Of a stretch of DNA of 64,000 nucleotides, positions 59,635-64,000 are shown one piece after another (the first letter of the stretch is position 1; every line of letters starts with the position of its first letter). The stretch spans positions 215,392 to 279,391 of the forward strand of contig NRSV01000026.1 of assembly GCA_002286855.1 (NCBI GenBank), in the 5' to 3' direction. Origin of the DNA: Bipolaris cookei (Eukaryota; Ascomycota; Dothideomycetes; Pleosporales; Pleosporaceae). Both the position numbers and the translations under genes were made by a program. The notes beneath the pieces were generated by a model. That model saw only the letters and a program-made list of their open reading frames with translations, did no database searches and was not told the origin of the DNA.

Positions 59635-60434
59635 CTACCCACCAGCGACACCCACAATCCACGCTACCGTCTCATCTACCTTGCTTAGAAACGGACTATG
59701 CCCCGCCTTAATGCTCGTAACTTCAATCTCTGCTCCCACGGCCTCAACACCCTCCGTCATAGCCTGTTGGCCTTGTCTTGGAATCGCCAAATCGTCCTCG
59801 CACAGCAAATAGCTAGTCGAGATCTTTTTCCACGAGGCAGCGGTCGCCTTTGCATGAAATGTATCGTACGCATGGGACTGCAACTTCTCACCCCACTTTT
59901 GTTGTTCCGCTAGCGGAAGGTCGTTGTACAAGACGTTGGGGTCCATGGCGTAGACATATCTGTCCTGCTTGGGGTTCAGCGATGCGTGTTTTTAGAAACG
60001 AGCCAAAGGGGGGAGAGATAGCTTACCTGAATACCGAACCACGGCGCGGGTTTGCCGCCAGCGGCGTCCATCATGCTGAAGCCTATGTCGACAATGAATG
60101 CGGTTATGTAGCCCGTTCTTATGACGCCTCCTTTTTTGCCTTCTTGTTCTCTTTCGGCTTTGCTGAGTCCCGTGAGCCCGCTGCCAATTACCATGCCGCC
60201 CCAGCTGTGACAGATGACAACCACGTTGTTGCCTGCGCCAATGGCTTTTTCGACCATGGAGTTGAGCGCGGCAATGTCAGTGGACAGATCTGAGGGTGGG
60301 TCGGAGGAGCCGACAGAGGGCATTTGCTGAGCGTGAATTGTGTACCCAAGGGATTCAAGCTTCGAAACCACTGTTGCCATGTAGAAAGGGGCATGCCACG
60401 CGCCGGGTATGATGACTATCTGTGGCTTAGACAT
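59635..60434 (-). CDS. Alpha/beta hydrolase inside the transposon island
   Basis: There are two exons (60027-60434 and 59635-59964) with a 62-bp intron (GTAAGC..AAGCAG), giving 245 residues. The start MSKPQIVIIPGAWHAPFYMA gives the oxyanion-hole PGAWH typical of the AB-hydrolase_6 group. The nucleophile elbow VVVICHSWGGMV places Ser near residue 92. SYLLCEDDLAIPRQGQQAM carries the acid, and TSIKAGHSPFLSKVDETVAW the catalytic His. No signal peptide or membrane segment is seen, so it is probably cytosolic. All expected parts are present and the frame is intact, in contrast to the decayed transposons on both sides. Relatives are esterase-like fungal proteins of unknown substrate. It is unrelated in detail to the hydrolase at 52 kb beyond the shared fold. 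Confidence 0.88.
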
Positions 60435-61416
60435 GGCTAGATGTGATACGACTTGTGGAGGCAATAGTGTACTCTGCGGGCAAGAAAATATGTCCTAGAT
60501 GTAAAGACTGCTTGATTCAAACACCTACAGGCTAACAGATGCTTAGAGGGGGTGGAACATTCAGCTTGAAGGCTTGATCTCTTAAATAGTATCGACCGGA
60601 GTTGACTCCTGTTTATCGTCTGTTTAGTTGCTCCGTTTTGAACGTCTGTAAACCGCCATGGTTAGAGAAGGCCCGACCTGCAGCAGGCTGCGACTTACAG
60701 CCAGTTAACCACGGCTATCCCTATTTAATCTTAGTGTCACTTGCGGCCCGCAATAGCATACTAACTATATAGAGGTGCCCTTCAAAGCAGAATTACCGGC
60801 AGGGGGTAAGGTTTCCGTCCGCTGCTCCGGCGAAAGTACGCACTTCCGTCGATAGACCTAACTTATCCTAGTAACGTTATATGATGCTACGTGAATCTAA
60901 CACCCGATATATTCTAATCGAGTAATCACGCACCCTGATCCAAAAACGCATGTATGCAACGCGGATCAGAGACCCATTCTCGCCCATTATGGTCTAGTGC
61001 GAATTGGTGTAATGGGCTGAACGCCCTTCGCTTCCCATACTCGTCTACCACCTCGTTTACTCTACCTGCCCGGTCCGATTGTTGCTCTAGCAACTAGCAT
61101 TGTATATAGATAGCTACGTAGCCGAGAGCTTAGCTCTCTATCGAATATAATCTTGTTACCTTGGCCTGTCCGATTGTGCTCCTGAGCTTAAGACTACCCC
61201 CTGGGGTTGCGCCCCTTACACTAGATAGAAGGTAGAGTAGATTAATCTAATCTAGTTTAATCTCTCTCCTCTAGCATGTTACACGGGGTTGGGGTTCTAT
61301 ACTTCTCTATCCGGGTCCGTACTAAGGCCGGTGAGTATTACGCTAGTATTTCATGAGGGTTGTCTAGCAATACAGTGGAGTAGCATGCTTGGTGAGAGGA
61401 GTTCGACAACTAACCT

Positions 61417-61550
61417 CTCTCCCTGTATGACGAGAAACCCTATGGGCCGAGAACGACCAATGAGATACATCACTGTATTGAAAAATCTCTAATCCTTGCT
61501 GCCTGATTGGCCGTTCTTGGTCCACAGGGTTTCTCGTCATACAGAGAGTG
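61417..61550. mobile_element. 134-bp foldback with 48-bp arms
   Basis: The arm at 61417-61464 (CTCTCCCTGTATGACGAGAA..) matches the reverse complement of 61503-61550 (CACTCTCTGTATGACGAGAA..) over 48 bases with a handful of mismatches. The loop is 38 bp. No clear target duplication was found. Confidence 0.6.
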
Positions 61551-61834
61551 ACGTTACTAATCTATTCAATAGACTAACAGGTAACAATCTTGTTAAGTAA
61601 AGATACTAGTAAGAAAGTACAATTTGAGTTGATCACAACGAGAGTAACAATGAAATCCATCCATCCTTATATCCTCATTGCTTCCAGTCTTGCCATCCCA
61701 TTTCCTCATTGCCATCCCTTCCTTGGCGGGATGGCACATCACGTGATCATCGCGGTGCGCTGATCATTACCTTCTGACGTGGACGTACATAGGCCCTCAG
61801 CCTTCCCATCCTTCATCAAGGAGAGAACCCTTCT

Positions 61835-61917
61835 TGTTACTTGTAACATAGCATTATTTCTTTGCTACTAGAACCTTTCGGTTCGCTACCTCTAAGCTAG
61901 TAATAGAACAAGTAACA
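61835..61917. repeat. 83-bp foldback with 9-bp inverted ends
   Basis: It begins TGTTACTTG and ends CAAGTAACA, perfect inverted copies. It contains an inner hairpin GAACC-TTTC-GGTTC. TG..CA ends could also mark a fragment of a long terminal repeat. Confidence 0.45.
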
Positions 61918-62389
61918 CCTACGCTTTATTTCTATAGAAAACAGTCTCCCTAAGGCCTATAGCTAATTAGAATTGTTGGCACGATAAAGGGATCACGGGG
62001 TGAATCAACTTGCAGCTGCAATACTATGGTGAGGAGGCGGATTGATTGTCTGTATGTGCTATTGTGTCTAGTACTTACAGCGCCTGCGCGCGCGGACGCA
62101 GACGCACGATTCGGTAAGCAGCGGGGATAACGACGTCCCTGCCACTGCTCGTGTCAACCAATCAGTTTCGCTTATCAGTAGGACTCGTTCGAGTCCTAAT
62201 TGATTCCGACAAGAATTAAATATAAAACATAAGAAGCAGCACTCTAGAGAGTAATTACAAGATGTATATAAGGTTATATTTGATAAGAAGCTATCTACTC
62301 TACTTATATCGTGTTTATTTACTTAACGTGTGTGCATAGCGAGTGACGCACCCCAACAAACTATCAAGCTCTCTAACATTTGGACTATA

Positions 62390-63310
62390 ATGTCTCAACC
62401 ACCAAACTCTGAATCGCTACCAAAAGAAGAGAGGATTAAGCTAGCCCTCCAAGCAATTAAGAAGTCCCAAAAACTAAGTGTGCGACGCGCTGCTATAGTC
62501 TATAATGTCTCTGAAGCGACCCTCCGCCGTCGAGACGTTGGGAAGCAGTCAACACGCGATACCCACCCTAAATCAGTTAATCTTGAGAAGACTGAAGAGA
62601 GGGCGCTTATACACTATATTAAGAAACTTTATGCGCAAGGGTTTGCTCCAACTCTTCGTTGCGTTAAAGATATGGCTAATCAACTGCGCGCTGCGCGTGA
62701 TGCAAAGCCTGTTGGCTCAAGATGGCCTTCAAACTTCGTCAAACGCCAACCCGAGCTCAAATCGCGAATGACTCTGCAACGCGATCGCCAGAGAGTCTTA
62801 TGTAGTGATCCAGATGTTATTAGGCCCTGGTTCGACCTTGTACGCAATGTCAAAGCGAAGTACAGCATCCAGGACGAAGATACCTACAACTTTGACGAGA
62901 CTGGCTTTACTATGGGTGTCGGAAACTGCGTGAAAGTAGTTACTGCTTCAGAGAGACGGACTATGCCTATTGGAGTGCAACAAGGAGACCGCGATTGGGT
63001 GACTCTGATCGCTGCAATCAACGCGATGGGCTGGGCGATTGCGCCCTAATCTTCAAAGCAAAGAATCATGATACGTCCTGGCAAATCGCGGAAGCGGAAG
63101 CGGATTCAAGAGGGCGGAAAAATTTCAAAGGAATAGGCAGAGGATTTGATGGCCGAACTAGATGTTAGAGCGCAGGTAGACGGGGAAACGCGTGAAGGTA
63201 GGGCCCGAACAGGTGTAGGCAAGTAGCGTAAAAGGCACTGCAAGCGCTGCAGAGAGACAAGACATAATTCCCGCACATGCGAAAAAGAAATAACAGAAGC
63301 TAACGATTAA
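62390..63310 (+). pseudogene. Internally deleted Fot1/pogo-type transposase
   Basis: The N-terminal half is open from the ATG at 62390 to a stop at 63049 (220 codons). It has a psq-type helix-turn-helix (LALQAIKKSQKLSVRRAAI, YNVSEATLRRRDVGK), a CENP-B-like DNA-binding part (GFAPTLRCVKDMANQL), and the start of the DDE domain: YNFDETGFTMG with the first Asp, then DRDWVTLIAAINAMGWAI. A one-base shift then hides LIFKAKNHDTSW. Right after this comes the C-terminal tail of the family, KSRKRKRIQEGG and the zinc knuckle HCKRCRETRHNSRTCEKE (about 63235-63285). Several hundred central residues, including the other catalytic acids, are missing. It is a non-autonomous deletion derivative lying head-to-tail with the next element, 119 bp away. 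Confidence 0.85.
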
Positions 63311-63428
63311 TATTATCTACATTCAGCTATGATTTATCCTTGTGGTGTTGGGCAACTACGTATAACGTGGTTCATAAGCGAGTCGGCCACTTTGCACCGG
63401 CGCGTCGACGTCGACACTACAACGCGTC
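63050..63428. other. Junction between two Fot1-like elements
   Basis: It contains the remnant C-terminal coding of the first element to 63310 and then 118 bp of leader of the second. GC-rich GTCGACGTCGAC palindromic sequence occurs just before the second ATG, near 63404-63416. No terminal repeat could be placed with confidence. Confidence 0.4.
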
Positions 63429-64000
63429 ATGTCTCAACAGCGCACTTCTAAAACTTTATATACTGAATCAGATCTTCAGCTTGCTCTTTTTGATTTTCAA
63501 TTGCAACGTGTTCAAAGCCAAAGGCGTGCTGCTTCTATCTATAACGTGCCCCGAACTACTCTCCAAGACCGACGCGCTGGGAAGCGCTCCCGCCGCGACT
63601 GTGAAGCGAACTCTAAACGCCTAAATAAGCTAGAAGAGGAGGCTATAGTTAAGCGTATTCTTGAGGAGTCTGCGCGAGGATTTGCGCCTACAAAGCCTAA
63701 CGTTCGAGCAATGGCTGATAAACTATTACATGAACGGGAGAGTGACCCTGTTGGCAAGAACTGGGTTGATAACTTTGTCAAGCAAACTCCTGAGCTCCGT
63801 ACGCGCTGGAGCCGTCCTTATGATCACCAGCGAGCCGCCTGCGAAGACCCAGCGGCTATCCAGCGCTGGTTCGACTTAGTCCAGGCGACAAAGCAGAAGT
63901 GGGGTATTGTGGACGACGATATCTACAACTTTGACGAAACTGGCTTTATGATGGGCAAGATTTTATCACAGTTAGTTATCACAGCCTCAGAAGGATATGG
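63429..64000 (+). CDS. Fot1/pogo-type transposase, N-terminal part, runs off the right edge
   Basis: An ATG at 63429 opens a frame with no stop up to the window end (190 codons). The start MSQQRTSKTLYTESDLQLAL leads to a psq helix-turn-helix (RAASIYNVPRTTLQDRRAGK), then the CENP-B-like domain (ESARGFAPTKPNVRAMADKL, DPVGKNWVDNFVKQ), then IYNFDETGFMMGK with the first catalytic Asp of the DDE domain. It follows the same plan as the deleted copy just upstream but is clearly diverged from it, so the two are related families rather than recent duplicates. The visible part has no lesion; whether the full gene is intact cannot be seen. Proteins of this group cut and paste DNA at TA targets. Confidence 0.88.
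   Translation, partial: MSQQRTSKTLYTESDLQLALFDFQLQRVQSQRRAASIYNVPRTTLQDRRAGKRSRRDCEANSKRLNKLEEEAIVKRILEESARGFAPTKPNVRAMADKLLHERESDPVGKNWVDNFVKQTPELRTRWSRPYDHQRAACEDPAAIQRWFDLVQATKQKWGIVDDDIYNFDETGFMMGKILSQLVITASEGY

Larger units (their letters stand above)
60435..62389. other. 2-kb repeat-rich spacer, no supported gene
   Basis: After the hydrolase promoter the DNA is AT-rich and seems to be a patchwork of decayed elements. TTGTTACC at 61152 and GGTAACAA at 61580 form a possible distant inverted pair. Two strong foldbacks are listed separately. The last 300 bp lead into the Fot1-like element starting with the ATG at 62390; its terminal repeat was not identified. Confidence 0.4.

Noticed and set aside
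61592..61850. Possible solo LTR bounded by TGTTA and TAACA
   Set aside because: The flanking 5-bp sequences do not match and no primer-binding site follows; the smaller 83-bp foldback is better defined.

Overview
The window reads as nuclear DNA of a filamentous ascomycete. Genes are separated and each has its own promoter. Introns are short (48 to 137 bp), with GT..AG ends and CTAAC/CTGAC branch points. The gene set is fungal: Atg3, Swc2, Tlg2, calmodulin, a PUF/RRM protein, an Ecl1-type zinc protein, a cerato-platanin and Fot1/pogo and hAT transposons. The overall look fits Dothideomycetes, probably Pleosporales, but that rank is inference. Gene models were built by reading the sequence and joining exons by eye. 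Several plausible reading frames open with TTG or GTG, so starts were moved to the first supported ATG.

Layout. 0-6 kb: an edge-truncated membrane protein, a family X DNA polymerase, a small secreted protein of unknown function, and the autophagy E2 enzyme Atg3. 8.9-22.2 kb: a PUF/RRM RNA-binding protein diverging from the H2A.Z chaperone Swc2, then ribosomal protein S24 diverging from the eEF2 methyltransferase Efm3, then an Ecl1-family protein. 24.5-32.7 kb: a cerato-platanin, a GPI-type cupredoxin, an Mpv17-family membrane protein convergent with a TMEM53/DUF829 protein, and two tandem copies of an interferon-6-16-like membrane protein. 33.8-36.4 kb: the t-SNARE Tlg2 diverging from calmodulin. 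44.3-47.6 kb: a large RING-PH-vWA protein with the architecture of Ste5/Far1 scaffolds. 52-53 kb: an alpha/beta hydrolase.

From about 53.7 kb to the right edge the character changes. The DNA becomes AT-richer and repeat-rich. A broken Fot1/pogo transposon is split by a hAT element with clear terminal inverted repeats and an 8-bp target duplication. Small foldback elements follow, then one isolated alpha/beta hydrolase gene, then an internally deleted Fot1-like element, and finally the 5' part of an open Fot1-like transposase that runs off the edge.

The left 53 kb is mostly conserved housekeeping genes with a few secreted proteins; the right 10 kb is an accessory transposon island. Two long stretches (36.4-44.3 kb and 47.6-52.0 kb) show no gene I can support. 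No tRNA, rRNA or CRISPR array was recognised. I found no convincing novel multi-gene system. The most unusual items are the tandem 6-16-like pair, the nested transposon, the in-frame cassette exon carrying the Ecl1 zinc motif, and several short foldback elements.
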